Shown here piece after piece: positions 10,026 to 20,084 of a stretch of 64,000 nucleotides of DNA (the stretch's first letter is position 1; every line of letters begins with the position of its first letter). A program made the translations under genes and the position numbers. The stretch spans positions 1,543,500-1,607,499 of the forward strand of contig NC_051098.1 in assembly GCF_901709675.1 (NCBI RefSeq), in the 5' to 3' direction. The notes under the pieces were generated by a model that saw only the letters and a list, made by a program, of their open reading frames with translations, did no database searches and had not been told where the DNA came from. This DNA comes from Syngnathus acus. Lineage: Eukaryota > Chordata > Actinopteri > Syngnathiformes > Syngnathidae.

Positions 10026-11343
10026 CAGGGGTGGGCAAACTTTTTGACTTGCGGGCCGAACTTGGTTCTAAATTTGGACCGGAGGGCCGAACCAGGAGCA
10101 GATGGATGTAGTGTTTGTTTGAAGTAATATAAACGACCTGTAAAGGTCATTGCATAAAAGGTTTTGGCCTTTAGTAGGTAGTAAAGCATGGATATTCCAA
10201 AAAGGTTTTTTGAAAACAAATGCATTTATTAACAGCATTAAAAAAAAAAAATTCACTAAAAAACTGCTATCAGTGATTCTCATAAAATACGACACTGTTA
10301 TGATGAATAACAGTCTCCATCACTTCAGTGCCTGCAGGTCAGATTAATGAAAGATGTTTATCTTATGAGATCACATCAAACGGCAAACATTCTGACCAAA
10401 TATATCATCTTGAAGAATCGGTGAAAGCATACATCCAAATGAAGTAATCAAAACGGCAACACGGTGAGGGGTATCTGAACATCAGAGCAGAGTTTTAACT
10501 CACAAACACCTGGTAACAGAGGTGAGGAAACGGGAAACACTTCCTTAAAGAAAGCCTTAAGAACTTTACAGGTTAAGATTAGTCGCAAACAGGTGGTGCA
10601 TCAATGTCCTTGAGCATCCTGCATTGTTTGAAAATGAGAATGGTCGCTAGTTTCAATCCCTGCTATTTGTACAAATCATATTCAAAATGCATTTTTTTAC
10701 AACAAACTTGAGAGCCTCCCCTTCATTTTCAGTGGGAACAGTGTTGTTGGTCTCCCTTTTTTGCTAGTGCGTCATAGTCTGGAGTAAAATTTGTTGTGGC
10801 AATTCTTAGGAGAGATCCGAGGTGTTGGTCCGTTTACCTAGATCTGTGACGGGTTGATGTTCATGTGGCTGAGCGTCACGTCGAGCCAAATTGGTCACTC
10901 TTTTTTAAACACTCGGCACTCAGTGTCCACCTTGCTTTTCCTTGGGCGACTCATTTTAATGGAAGGATTCCAGGGGGAGGTTTGTGGGTGGCTTTAGCGT
11001 AAAACTGTATCTGAAAGCTCAGCGCGCGAATTACAAGAATGCTGTCGTCACAGCCCACGCTCGAAATCCGGCACTGATACAAATAGAGCGCGAGTGCGCC
11101 ATGTCCGTACTACTGAGTACGTACGTACACGCACTTGTGAGTGTGCACCGAGCTTTCTGACACGGCTTCCGGTAGTAAATGCGCAGGCGAGCGGATCCCC
11201 ATCTACTGGGGAAACGCAGTCATTGCAGGCAAAATGACCAAAAAATAAAAGTGAAATAATACAATTTATTCAGGGTTGGCGGGCCGAATTAAACAGTCCC
11301 GTGGGCCGGATGTGGCCCGCGGACCGTAGTTTGCCCATCACTG
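10026..11343 (-). mobile_element. hAT deletion derivative, family F (copy F1)
   Basis: 1318 bp with imperfect inverted ends caggggtgggcaaac. It is nearly the same as F2 (37079-38370) and related to F3 (35075-36964). The coding remnant (minus strand, about 10735-10960) joins the start of a transposase to its last codons, with the catalytic middle deleted. The right flank ggttagac matches the left ggctaaac at 6 of 8 bases. Confidence 0.8.
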
Positions 11344-11404
11344 GGTTAGACAATCTCATGTACGTTTAGATACTCCTATCTGTACAATTCTCTTTATTAG
11401 TTTA

Positions 11405-12380
11405 CCGTAATTGTTGGACTATAAGTCGCGTTTTTTTTCATAGTTTGGGTGGGGGGGCGACTTATAATAAGGAGCGACTTATATGTGTTTTTTTTCAAAA
11501 GTTTTCAAAAAAAAAAAAAAAAAGTGAAACCGCGATAAACGAATCGCAATGTAGCAAGGGATTACTGTAATTTGAATTTCAAGTGACGTCAGCAGCGCGA
11601 CGTCGCGTCAGGAGCAGCTCCGTCGAGTCAATCTTTGTCCTTTATGTAAACAACCGCCGCACTGCTGGCGCGACGTCGCGTCAGCAGCGCGACGTCGCGT
11701 CGTCAGCAGCGCGACGTCGCGTCGTCAGCAGCGCGACGTCGCGTCAGCAGCGCGACGTCGCGTCGTCAGCAGCGCGACGTCGCGTCGGTTGCGCGTCAGC
11801 AGCGCGACGTCGCGTCAGCAGCGCGGCGGTTGTTTACATAAAGGACTGATTGACTCGACGGAGCTCTCTTTCACTTCCGTGCATTGAAGTCGGGGGCCGG
11901 CGCTCGGCCGGGTGGCTGTCCGGGGACGGTGGATGGGGCTCGGACATGGCTTTTACGCACGCCCGGTCTTACTCTACGGAGGTCTCTTTCACCTCCGTGG
12001 ATAGAAGTCGGGGGCCGGCGCTCGGCCGGGTGGCTGTCCGGGGACGGTGGATTGGGCTCGGTCATGGCTTTTACGCACGCCCGGTCTTATTCTATGGATC
12101 TTTCTTCCACCTCCGTGGCTGGAAGTCCACGCCGCCACACGCCTGTAAGTTTGTTTTGTTAAATAAAGAGCCGTTTACCAAACCCACGTCTTTCCTTGAA
12201 CTTTGTTAACGCTACAATATAGTTATATAGTAGATCTGTGGAATAACGACGAAGCTGACGTCAGGGCGCACTCGCGGCGTTGTTGACAAAGGACGAGGAA
12301 TTTGATCGATGGATTTAATGATTTAGAGTGCACAGATGGTTTGATAACATTATTGCTTATATAATAGTTATTTGATATAT
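11405..12380 (-). mobile_element. Family A copy A3, inverted
   Basis: Starts after TA (11403-11404) with ccgtaattgttggactataagtcgc and runs through the pogo-like end (inverted), a palindromic array, two 118-bp repeats (11850-12120), an aataaa-containing stretch near 12160 and the gatttaatgattt module. It ends at TA 12380-12381, where family B copy B0 begins. Confidence 0.85.
11587..11865. repeat. Palindromic array within a large inverted repeat
   Basis: About eight copies of a short unit built on the palindrome cgcgacgtcgcg with 18- and 21-bp spacing. Arms of about 43 bp (11616-11660 and 11823-11865; phrase ctccgtcgagtcaat, then cctttatgtaaacaaccgccgc) face each other around most of it. Other A copies have one arm and no array. 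Confidence 0.88.
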
Positions 12381-12381
12381 A

Positions 12382-13195
12382 CCGTTTTTTTCCATGTATA
12401 ATGCGCCCCCATGTATAATACGCACCCTAAAAATGGCATGTCAATGCTGGAAAAAAGCCTGTACCCATGTATAATACGCACCCAAATTTTGACTTTTTTT
12501 TTTTTTTTTTTTTAAGTCCCAATGATCATCACACACGCATCTGGGTGTGGTGAAATTTGTCCTCTGCATTTGACCCATCCCCGTGTGATTTTGATCCATC
12601 CCCTGGGGGAGAGGGGAGTAGTGAGCAGCAGCGGCGCCGTGCTCGGGAATCATTTGGTGATCTAACCCCCCAATTCCAACCCTTAATGCTGAGTGCCAAG
12701 CAGGGAGGCAATGGGTCCCATTTTTATAGTCTTTGGTATGGTCTTAACTAGGCTGGATGTATTTTTTTTGTTGGCGTTGATTTCTCCGACTGCCCATAAA
12801 GGCACCACCGCGATCAGTTAGGTTAAAATGAAAAGAGAGGAAAGTGAGGTGCGGACATGTGAAAAAGGCGGCTCTGTATGGGAGAGAAGTTGAAGAGGAA
12901 TAAAAACACCCTTGGAAACCAAAACTTGCCCCTCGTCGTGACTCGGAGCCGCAACAAATGTTTCGGATTTGTGTAGGGTACATTGTGACAGCAAACGAGC
13001 AGGTGATCGAGCAAGCGTCTGATACGAGAGCATTGCGTTCGTATGGAGCGTGTTTGAAGTGAACAGCAGAGACGAAAGGAACAAGGCAAAGTGTTGTGAA
13101 ATAAAATATTACCTGTAATACGTATTTTGTTATTTGCTGATTGTATGTATTAAACTATCACATTCATTGTCAGTCAAGAAGAGAAGAGGACTATT
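12382..13195 (-). mobile_element. Family B copy B0, right end lost
   Basis: Starts after TA (12380-12381) with CCGTTTTTTTCC and the boxes gtataatgcgc / gtataatacgcaccc. It matches B1-B3 to about 13195, where it breaks into unrelated sequence. It alone retains a full SINE-like insert at 12520-12735; other B copies have a deletion inside that block. Minus-strand frames here correspond to the shared B open frame but lack its start. Confidence 0.85.
12520..12735 (-). repeat. SINE/LINE-tail retroposon in B0
   Basis: Antisense copy of a common fish retroposon ending ...gacgatcattgggacttt. Related pieces lie at 25085-25275 and 63480-63590. The sequence ggaggcaatgggtccca at its inner side is retained in all B copies, so the insertion predates their spread. 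Confidence 0.7.
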
Positions 13196-13284
13196 CGCAT
13201 CGGATCCATAGTGCGCATGCGCAGTGATACTGCCTCCGTATGACGTCCAGTCCGCGATGGAGATTAAAAAACAAACAATATTTG

Positions 13285-13399
13285 ACAATAACACAGGTTT
13301 CTGTTCCTGTCTTTGGTAATGTCCCCCTGTCTTTTTGTTCCACGTCTTTGTCGGTCAGTCCTGTTATTGGTTTTGTTAGAGAGTTATGTTAGTTTACCA
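13285..13399 (+). mobile_element. Probable LTR fragment (Gypsy-like)
   Basis: T-rich stretch (gtctttttgttccacgtc...gtcagtcctgttattggttttgttag) that resembles, in order, the R/U5-like part of the LTR at 1-304 on the opposite strand. No termini visible. Weak call. Confidence 0.35.
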
Positions 13400-14074
13400 C
13401 AGTGGTTCCCAAAGTGGGCGGTACCGCCCCCCAGGGGGCGGTGGAAAGATCTGGGGGGGCGGTGAGGAAGAAAGGGGCGGTAGGGGGGCGGTAGGGGGGC
13501 GGCAGTCGATTTGTACACAACACGCCGCTCTGGCCCAGCCAGTTTTTGGTTACAAAAAAAAATCTCTGACTGCTATCAAGTGCTGTGGAACAAGGTCAAG
13601 GTTCATTGCCTTCCCAACATCATATTTAGTAGAACGGGGCTTCAGTGCAGTCACCTTGCTTCTTTCCAAGCAAAGAAACCGACTGAAAATTACTGACCGT
13701 GGGGATCTACGACTTCTTCTTAGTGAGTTCCAGCCTGATGTTGAGAAGCTTATGTCCCTGCACCAAGCACATCCATCCCATTAATATTACGTGTGAGACA
13801 ATGAAGGTTACTGGTGGAATGTTTATTTACGATTCTATGTTGCTGAAACAGTTAAAACTGCTAAAAAATAAATTGGTTTACTAAATACTAAATTGGGTTT
13901 TATTTGTGAAATACACATTTGTGTTTAACCTTTCTCTTTTCAAATTGCAGCAAACCAAATATCAAGAAAGGTGTTTGTTTCCATATGTGCCTTGGGGGGG
14001 GGGGGGGGGGGCGCGCTAGGAATTCACTGGGGAGCCAAAGGGGGCGCCAGCCTGCAAAAGTTTGGGAACCACTG
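13400..14074 (+). mobile_element. hAT derivative, family G (copy G1)
   Basis: Inverted ends cagtggttcccaaa... and ...tttgggaaccactg with a GC-rich subterminal zone (repeats of ggggcggt). It encodes only the C-terminus of a transposase. No clean 8-bp duplication is visible, so flanks have been rearranged or decayed. G2 at 15367-16175 is a second, inverted copy. Confidence 0.8.
13560..13784 (+). pseudogene. hAT transposase C-terminal dimerisation fragment
   Basis: The last roughly 75 residues include SYLVERGFSAVTLLLSKQ, then KQRNRLKITDRGDLRLLL and a stop after HQAHPSH. This is the hATC dimerisation region seen in ZBED5/SCAND3-like hAT proteins. The catalytic residues lie in the deleted part. 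Confidence 0.8.
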
Positions 14075-14113
14075 AATTAGACAAACACAATTGCCTTGAT
14101 TTTCAGTGATGTA

Positions 14114-14500
14114 CAGTAATCCCTCGCTACATCACGGTTTGTTTATCGCGGTTTCAATACATCGCGGATTTTTTTCCCAAATTGAAAAAAAGAATTAAAA
14201 GTCAAAATAAAACTTCTAAATTGAGGAATTATGGCACAAAACTTGCCCACACGCCAGCAGAAGGCAAGGAGTGCCCACACAATTGCAGTGCGTACACTTG
14301 TACCTTTTTAAAAAAAAAAAGGTTATTATAATAAGAGTTCTAAAAACATATTTACAGTGTTGTACCTTGTTATAGAAAATTGTTATAATAATAAGAGTTC
14401 TAAGAACATATTTACAGTATGTACACTTCTACCTTGTTATAAAAAAATGTATAATAATAAAAGTTGTTCTAAAAACATATTTACAGTTTGTGTTAAGAAT
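14114..14500 (+). mobile_element. Pogo-like terminus with short tandem repeats
   Basis: Starts after ta (14112-14113) with cagtaatccctcgctacatcacgg, a Tigger/pogo-like end also embedded in every family A copy. From about 14305 to 14490 three imperfect copies of a 65-80 bp unit (ttataataataagagttctaaaaacatatttacag) follow. The opposite terminus was not found. Confidence 0.6.
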
Positions 14501-14804
14501 TCTCCGTGTTATTTATGTTATTCAGCCATGCTTTGATTTGAGGTAGGGTGATTTATTTTGAAGGCGGTTTTCAGGCGATACCACTTCCTTTTTTACGTTC
14601 TTGTACATGTCGGTTACAGTGGTACAGGAGTCATTGGCGATGTAAGTGTGTCTCCTAACAAGAGAAATGAATGATCATATGTGTCTAACCTTTAGGACAA
14701 TGTAGTATTGCTCCAAATGTTCGTTTAATTTCCTTTAGAGGTCCGTTTGCGCATGTTAGCACGATCGCGAATTAGCATCTTTCCGCTAACTCGTTAGCCT
14801 GCCC

Positions 14805-14886
14805 AGTACTTCTTCTTTGCTGCGGGCCAATAAAAACTGGACCGCGGGCCGCAGTTGGCCCGCGGGCCGTAGTTTGGACACCCCTG
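14805..14886 (-). mobile_element. hAT right terminus of the composite
   Basis: The block ggaccgcgggccgcagttggcccgcgggcc followed by gtagtttggacacccctg is a hAT end of the gggcc type. It is followed by the GGCTAAAC duplication. Its left partner in the original element is not present in matching form; family F sequence occupies that position. Confidence 0.75.
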
Positions 14887-15124
14887 GGCTAAACGATACG
14901 TATGCTAACGTGACATAAACACAAACTAAGAGCTGAGAACGGCCCTGACGTAAAATTCAGAGTTATTAAAAAAACTATTACATAAATAACACGTTAATAA
15001 AACCATTTGTGTCACTCCAATTCATTAAATCCATCAATTGTCCTTTGTCAACAATGCGTGCGCGCCGCTGACGGCTCTTGCACTTCAAAATATTCCACAG
15101 GCCCATATAACGATATATAAATTA
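14887..15124 (+). mobile_element. Family A copy A2, right part
   Basis: Resumes family A exactly where the left part stopped (ggctaaacgatacg) and continues to cgatatataaatta, where family B fragment B4 begins at TA 15123-15124. The rest of A2 is lost. Confidence 0.8.
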
Positions 15125-15274
15125 CCGTTTGTTTTCATGTATAATGCGCAAAATTTAACTAATTTATTGTCCTAAAATCCGGGGTGCGCATTATACATGG
15201 GTACAATTTTTACATTTTTTAATTTTTTATTTTTTTGAAGAAAATCATGGTACAACAATTTTTGAAGAAAATCT
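15125..15274 (+). mobile_element. Family B fragment B4
   Basis: CCGTTTGTTTTCATGTATAATGCGC followed by the B-specific phrase aatttattgtcctaaaatc and gcgcattatacatgggtac. Only one terminus is preserved. It occupies the same TA of family A as copies B0 and B2. Confidence 0.75.
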
Positions 15275-15360
15275 TGTCACGGATGGAGTGTGGAAAGGAA
15301 GAGGGCGACCAAGTGCAGCTTGAACCAGGGTTCATTGGAGGAACTCAAAACACAGACTTG
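15275..15360 (-). mobile_element. Gypsy LTR 3'-end fragment
   Basis: On the minus strand this ends ...ctccatccgtgaca, resembling the fragment at 63105-63170 (gcgaccaagtgca shared). The CGTGACA end pairs with the TGTCACG start of the LTRs at 304 and 63604. Short and partial. Confidence 0.45.
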
Positions 15361-15366
15361 GTAAAC

Positions 15367-16175
15367 CAGTGGTTCCCAAACTTTTGCAGGCTGGCGCCCC
15401 CTTTGGCTCCCCAGTGAATTCCTAGCGCCCCCCCCCCCCCCCCAAGGACCGGCATTTATATAAATAAATAATACATTTATAATATCATTACCATTACGTT
15501 GAATTAGTGGGAGCACTGAGTTTGTTTCTCAGAAACGAGCCGGTCCCATCTAGACGTAATCGGAGACAATGACACCCGAAGTGATTTAAGGTTTGTCTTT
15601 TATTGCAGGATGCTTGGTCTCCATGTGTTGAAGCAGTTTTGAATGCTTCACTGCCTGGTTAGTTAGCCTGTCGCCACATATTAGCTTTGCGGGCTCGACT
15701 GGGGAAACATGTCACGTGACCGGGACGAGTGTCTTGACCTGAATTAATTGATCGTCGATAAAAAAAAAAATTCTGTGCGGCTTGGCGCCCCGGTACCAAG
15801 TGACCCACGGACCGGTACCGGTCCGCGGCCCGGTGGTTGGGGACCACTGCCCTAACCAGCTCAACACAACACAACACGGCGCGTTCTGGCGAGTCCCCAA
15901 TTTCATGTTGACTTGAACTCAAGATGATGTTGACCGCCAGAATGCGGTTTTTATTATAAGATAAAATTCTGAACATTACAAGCTTGAAATGACAAACCTG
16001 AGCTTCTGCTTTTGTAGTCTATGCTGTCGGATCTGACTGGGCCAGAGCGGCGTGTTGTGTACAAATCGACTGCCGCCCCCCTACCGCCCCCCTACCGCCC
16101 CTTTCTTCCTCACCGCCCCCCCAGATCTTTCCACCGCCCCCAGGGGGGCGGTACCGCCCACTTTGGGAACCACTG
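15367..16175 (-). mobile_element. hAT derivative, family G (copy G2), interrupted
   Basis: Ends cagtggttcccaaacttttgcagg and ...cactttgggaaccactg match G1 in inverted order. Its interior holds a hAT family H fragment at 15446-15849. G2 abuts the broken gag at 16176 without a recognisable target duplication. Confidence 0.75.
15446..15849 (-). mobile_element. hAT family H fragment (H2)
   Basis: Inverted copy of H1 (21560-22429). It carries the matching end ggtaccggtccgcggcccggtgg...ggggaccactg and the internal atcgtcgataaa and tcacgtgac phrases. The left end is missing and the coding part is not intact. Confidence 0.8.
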
Positions 16176-16733
16176 ATCTAGGTCAACAACATCATCATCG
16201 CCTAGATGAAATACATCAGAACCTTTGGCCCATTGCATAGTTGTTGTCACACTTGCAATATCTACTTCCACCAAATGTTTCCTCACCCAGTTGCCGAAGT
16301 CGGGGGGGGAAACAGTGATGAGCGCGTTTTTAAGACGTTGCTGATAAGCACTCTCAGCCGCATCATCGAATGGGGTGCCACTGTGCACCCAGAATTCTTT
16401 TTCAAATCTTAATTGAATGGCGGTCTCATCACTTTTTATCTTTCCAGGTTTTGTCTCCTGAATTTGTTCTCTTTTCTCTTGTGAAGCTTTCAACCACATT
16501 CTAGCACAATTCAACTCTCTCTCTTTTCTTTTCTTTTTCAGTCCCTTTGTCGTTCTATCTACACTCTCCTCCAAAACATCAACCACCATCTTCCACACTT
16601 CAACTTTCAACTTCCCTTCTACTCCATACTTTTTCTTCCACTTTGGCATGTATTGCATACAATTAAGAAATTTACATGCCATGTACTTCTCATCTCCTTC
16701 AAGAGCTAGGGATTTACCGGGTTTGTTTCCCAT
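16176..16733 (-). pseudogene. gag: Endogenous retrovirus gag, 3'-truncated
   Basis: An open frame of about 185 codons on the minus strand, starting at 16733 with Met-Gly (a potential myristoylation site) followed by a basic N-terminus and a mid region rich in Lys and Glu (about residues 60-105), as in retroviral matrix proteins. It lies downstream of an LTR, a tRNA-Phe primer site and a leader, which is the correct place for gag. It is cut at 16176 by hAT copy G2. No capsid, nucleocapsid, pol or env was found. The Gag call depends mainly on context; similarity search is needed for the genus. Confidence 0.65.
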
Positions 16734-17449
16734 CTTAATTTGGTATTTTGGGTTTATACAATTGTTTTATTTTTATTTTCTTTGAGGATCCTCAATGTAG
16801 GTTTAAATTGACCTTCCACCAAATTCTCTTTGCGGTCAATTTATCCTACCAGTCGCACACTCAACCACACAAGTTTCTTATCCCTGCCTACGCGAAGTCC
16901 TCTTTCTTTAAAAAAAAAAAAGAGAGCTGCTTCATCCGGAGAGGGGACTCTACAACACCCCTTCCTTCCCTGGGAACTAAGACAACAGTCCTGTTACCCA
17001 GCCCTGCCAACGCGAAGTTGTACCCCTTAGAACAGTGGTTGTCAAATGAGGGTACACGGAGGTACGTGAGATTTTACAAAAATATATAAAACAGTTTGAA
17101 AACCACTGCTCCAGAAGAGCCACTTCATCCGGAGGGGGACTCTACAACACCCCCTCCTTCCACAAGACTTAATATCTTCTGTCTTGCCTATTTTTTAAGT
17201 TTTCCCTGTGCACTTTTTTCACAACTACACAATCACACAATTTTAGGGCGTTAACTTAATTGTCCCCTGGTTCGTTGCACTGCCGGATCCCGTCAATCCA
17301 CCTCTGTCAGACGAAGGCAGACCTAAGACGCTGGCCCAGCGAAGGATTTCCTTCCCAGGTCTTTCTTTACCAGGTCCTCCTAATAGACGCTGGCCCGTCG
17401 ACGGTGTACAGCGCGTCGTCCTCCGTCAGCCAGATGGCGGGTATGAGGG
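16734..17449 (-). other. Retroviral leader with internal duplication
   Basis: Untranslated region between the primer site and gag. A block of about 43 bp (ttcatccggag...gactctacaacacccc) occurs at about 16928-16968 and again at 17121-17161. A 76-bp mini hAT lies between them. No packaging or splice signal can be assigned by eye. Confidence 0.6.
17033..17108. mobile_element. 76-bp hAT-like mini element
   Basis: Inverted ends cagtggtt ... aaccactg enclose only 60 bp. Flanks ccttagaa and ctccagaa match at 5 of 8 positions, compatible with a decayed 8-bp duplication. Confidence 0.6.
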
Positions 17450-17467
17450 TCCCGGGTTTCGGCACCA
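17450..17467 (-). promoter_or_regulatory. Primer binding site, tRNA-Phe
   Basis: On the minus strand TGGTGCCGAAACCCGGGA follows the LTR after three bases. All 18 bases complement the 3' end of vertebrate tRNA-Phe as I remember it (ending ...GGCACCA). This is where minus-strand DNA synthesis of the retrovirus would start. Confidence 0.85.
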
Positions 17468-17470
17468 AAA

Positions 17471-17899
17471 TGTTAGGGTAGTGCTCACTCTAACATATTT
17501 TGCAAGAACCACACTGGAGACAAGTTAGTCGTTTCAGACACCTGCAGGCGGAGAGTTCACTCGTCGCTGTGCTTACAGCGATGGTCGAATGAAGTCTGAA
17601 GTCAGGCCTCATCAGGTACATATTTATTGAGAAGAAACACAGTGGGGTTGAAAGTGGAAGTGTGGGAACACGGGATGGGGTGAAGCCGCTCCCCTGCTGA
17701 TCAAAGCATAGCAGGGGGCCTTTTACGACTTTGTGGAAACAAAGCAATTTTGATTGCTTCCTCTGCAGCTAGTCAATCAGATGAAAAGATCTTAGCACTT
17801 TGGTCTACTACTTTTGGTAAGACAGGACAAGCTAGGTAAATTATTACAGGTTACATTCCAACATAATCATACGATGAAGATATTCTGCAAACCCTAACA
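17471..17899 (-). mobile_element. 5' LTR of antisense endogenous retrovirus
   Basis: 429 bp bounded by TGTTAGGG and CCCTAACA. The primer site lies 3 bp beyond the inner end. On the minus strand a TAAAAGG TATA-like box lies near 17720-17726 and AATAAA at 17623-17628. The 3' LTR is not in the window. Type is inferred from structure alone. Confidence 0.8.
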
Positions 17900-17976
17900 G
17901 CATCCTTCAAAATAAAACTCTCAATATACAGAGCACATATACTAACAATAACAAATGGAGTTAGTTGGCATTGTGG

Positions 17977-18108
17977 TCCTCTCGGCTCATCTCACGAGGT
18001 TCGACAACCGAAATTTCGTCCAACATCCGAAGCAAAAAAATCTCAAATTTTTTGTTAGAATACCGATTTGTTCGAGAACCGGGACGTTCGAAAACCGAGG
18101 CTCCACTG
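17977..18108 (-). mobile_element. Tigger-type 5' end fragment
   Basis: Reverse complement of the left terminal region of the element at 8033, ending ttcgaaaaccgaggctccactg then ta. No transposase sequence. Confidence 0.8.
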
Positions 18109-18172
18109 TATGTACAATAACAAAAACATATTTACACTAACAAAAACATATGTGTACACTGACACTTTTGAA

Positions 18173-18480
18173 TTTTATAGTGGTACACTAAGTAAAAAAA
18201 GACAAAATAAATACGGCAATCGGTGTAGAATTTGAAGTAAAAAAAAGGGCTCCTCTTCAGTCCTCCTCTTGCGAGGTGCGTTGGCACCTTTATTTGCCAC
18301 AGACACGTAATTGCCCGCTTTGCATGTCAAGCACTCAACTTCATAAGGATCACGACCCTGCACGGGACTTTTTTGATTCAACTCCTTCGTGAACGTGCAT
18401 TTTTGTTTCGGCATTGCTTGTAAACACTCGGTGTAGACTGGCCAGCCCACCCTACTTCGTAGCAAAGTGACTAGATTTGA
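18173..18480 (-). pseudogene. Zinc-finger transposase N-terminus, copy 1
   Basis: Reads MPKQKCTFTKEL, then GRDPYEVECLTCKAG and YVSVANKGAN before losing similarity to copy 2. The CxxC pair is followed in copy 2 by a histidine-containing segment (LQAHINSAKHTKA), giving a C2H2/BED-like finger. Family assignment to hAT-like elements is tentative. Confidence 0.55.
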
Positions 18481-18498
18481 GGAGAACGGAGTGACTTA

Positions 18499-18747
18499 GG
18501 AGACCCCGTGAACGACCCAGGACGCGCTGGAGAGACTATGTCTCTCAGCTGGCCTGGGAACGCCTTGGGATCCCCTGGGATGAACTGGATGAAGTGGCTG
18601 GGGAGAGGGAAGTCTGGGAGTCCCTCCTAAAGCAGCTGCCCCCGCGACCCGACCCTGGATAAGCGGAAGAAAATGGATGGATGGATGGATGGATGGATGG
18701 ATGGATGGATGGATGGATGGATGGATGGATGGATGGATGGATGGATG
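18499..18747 (+). mobile_element. RTE LINE 3' end with 11-bp duplication
   Basis: The last 249 bp of the RTE LINE seen complete at its 3' end at 30400-30609, ending in about 19 GATG repeats. GGAGTGACTTA flanks it on both sides (18488-18498, 18748-18758). It is a short 5'-truncated retrotransposition event. Confidence 0.93.
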
Positions 18748-18959
18748 GGAGTGACTTATTTGCGAACGATACAGAAAAACCTGGAATTGAGTGAAATGGA
18801 ACGGAGTGGCAATTCTATTGACATAAAAAAAGTGGACACCTTCTCATATTTCCGAGGATGCGACGGAGAAAGCGGAGAGGGGGCACTATCACGGAATTTA
18901 CAATGACTTCTGTCTTCGTTCGGGCGCATGAGAATTTTTGAGCTGATGGGGAGTCTGTG

Positions 18960-19295
18960 AAAATCTTCCTTAACAAGCCAGATGTGCAGTCCATTGACCT
19001 GTAGCTTTCATGGTGCTACCTTCTGCTGCAGTGATGGCTACACTTTCGGATTTGGTCATAAAGAAATCCGTGACTTTGGATGATGCGCTCTCGCCCCTCG
19101 CTGCTTTAGTGTGCTTGGCTGAATTGATGTGTGCCTGCAAGTCATTGGCACCTTTATTTGCCACAGACACGTAAGTGCCACCTTACACGTTATGCACTCA
19201 GCGTCATACGCATCACGACCCTGGTGAAAGCACGCATAACATTTTTTAATTCTTTCGTAAACGTGCACGTTCGTTTTGGCATTGGTTGTATACAC
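18960..19295 (-). pseudogene. Zinc-finger transposase N-terminus, copy 2
   Basis: Two overlapping frames together give GRDAYDAECITCKV, then MSVANKGANDLQAHINSAKH and a Ser/Thr-rich linker with VTDFFMTKSES. A frameshift near 19160 separates them. It is homologous to copy 1 and extends further, supplying the second half of the finger. Confidence 0.6.
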
Positions 19296-19349
19296 TCGCT
19301 GGCAAGCACTTGCCTACTTCCTCCTCATACACACATGCATGCACGCACG

Positions 19350-19482
<133 letters not shown>

Positions 19483-20084
19483 AGCAAGGTGGCTAGATTT
19501 GAGGAGAAGGCCATGACTTATTTGCTAACGATTACAGAGAAACCTGGAATAGAGTGAAATGGAACGGAGTGGCAATTTTATTGACAATGTACTGTATATG
19601 TGAGTCAGTCGAACAAAATCCCGGGCAATTTTTGAAATTCCTCCCGGACATATTTTTGGGGCTGAAAAGTAGGACATGTCCGGGGAAAAGAGGATGTCCG
19701 GTCACCCTAGTAAACAAACACTGCAGTCAAGATACGAAGTAAGCTAATGCCAGCATTAGCGAGAAGCTAACGAACGCATTTTACACATTATTGTGTTCGC
19801 CAAGAATAAAACAGCACCTTCGATGCAATTCATCTGATACAACTACTCAAAATACACCCACAAGAAGTGAAAACAGAGCACAGCTCCCAAATCAGCAGAA
19901 AGACTTACGCTAATGCTATGAGAACAAGTGCAGACACACGCAATATTATTTAAGTCAAATACAGTTTATTATTTTCGTGTCATCTCAAGCTTACCGCTTT
20001 ACTGTGTCAGTCGTTTCCATAGATTGAAGGAACTGAACCATCAACGAAACGAAGTCTTTCGGCGAATCCTTCTCTATACTGACA

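Larger units (their letters stand above)
10026..14886. mobile_element. Composite insertion with hAT-type ends
   Basis: Outer ends are caggggtgggcaaact (left) and, inverted, caggggtgtccaaact (right). Both sides carry the identical 8-bp GGCTAAAC (10018-10025, 14887-14894). Uninterrupted family A copies (near 5889 and 45907) show this 8-mer once. The 4861-bp interior holds a complete hAT derivative (F1), an inverted family A copy, a family B copy, LTR-like sequence, a second hAT and a pogo-like end. It is either one hAT that accumulated insertions or an ends-out composite. Confidence 0.7.

Noticed and set aside
11344-11351. ggttagac as a proven target duplication of F1
   Set aside because: Only 6 of 8 bases match ggctaaac, while the perfect copy lies at 14887; kept as ambiguous.
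11650-11830. CRISPR-like array
   Set aside because: Short regular repeats without unique spacers, in vertebrate DNA inside a transposon; it is a palindromic minisatellite.
13392-14082. 8-bp target duplication for G1
   Set aside because: Flanks gtttacca and aattagac do not match.
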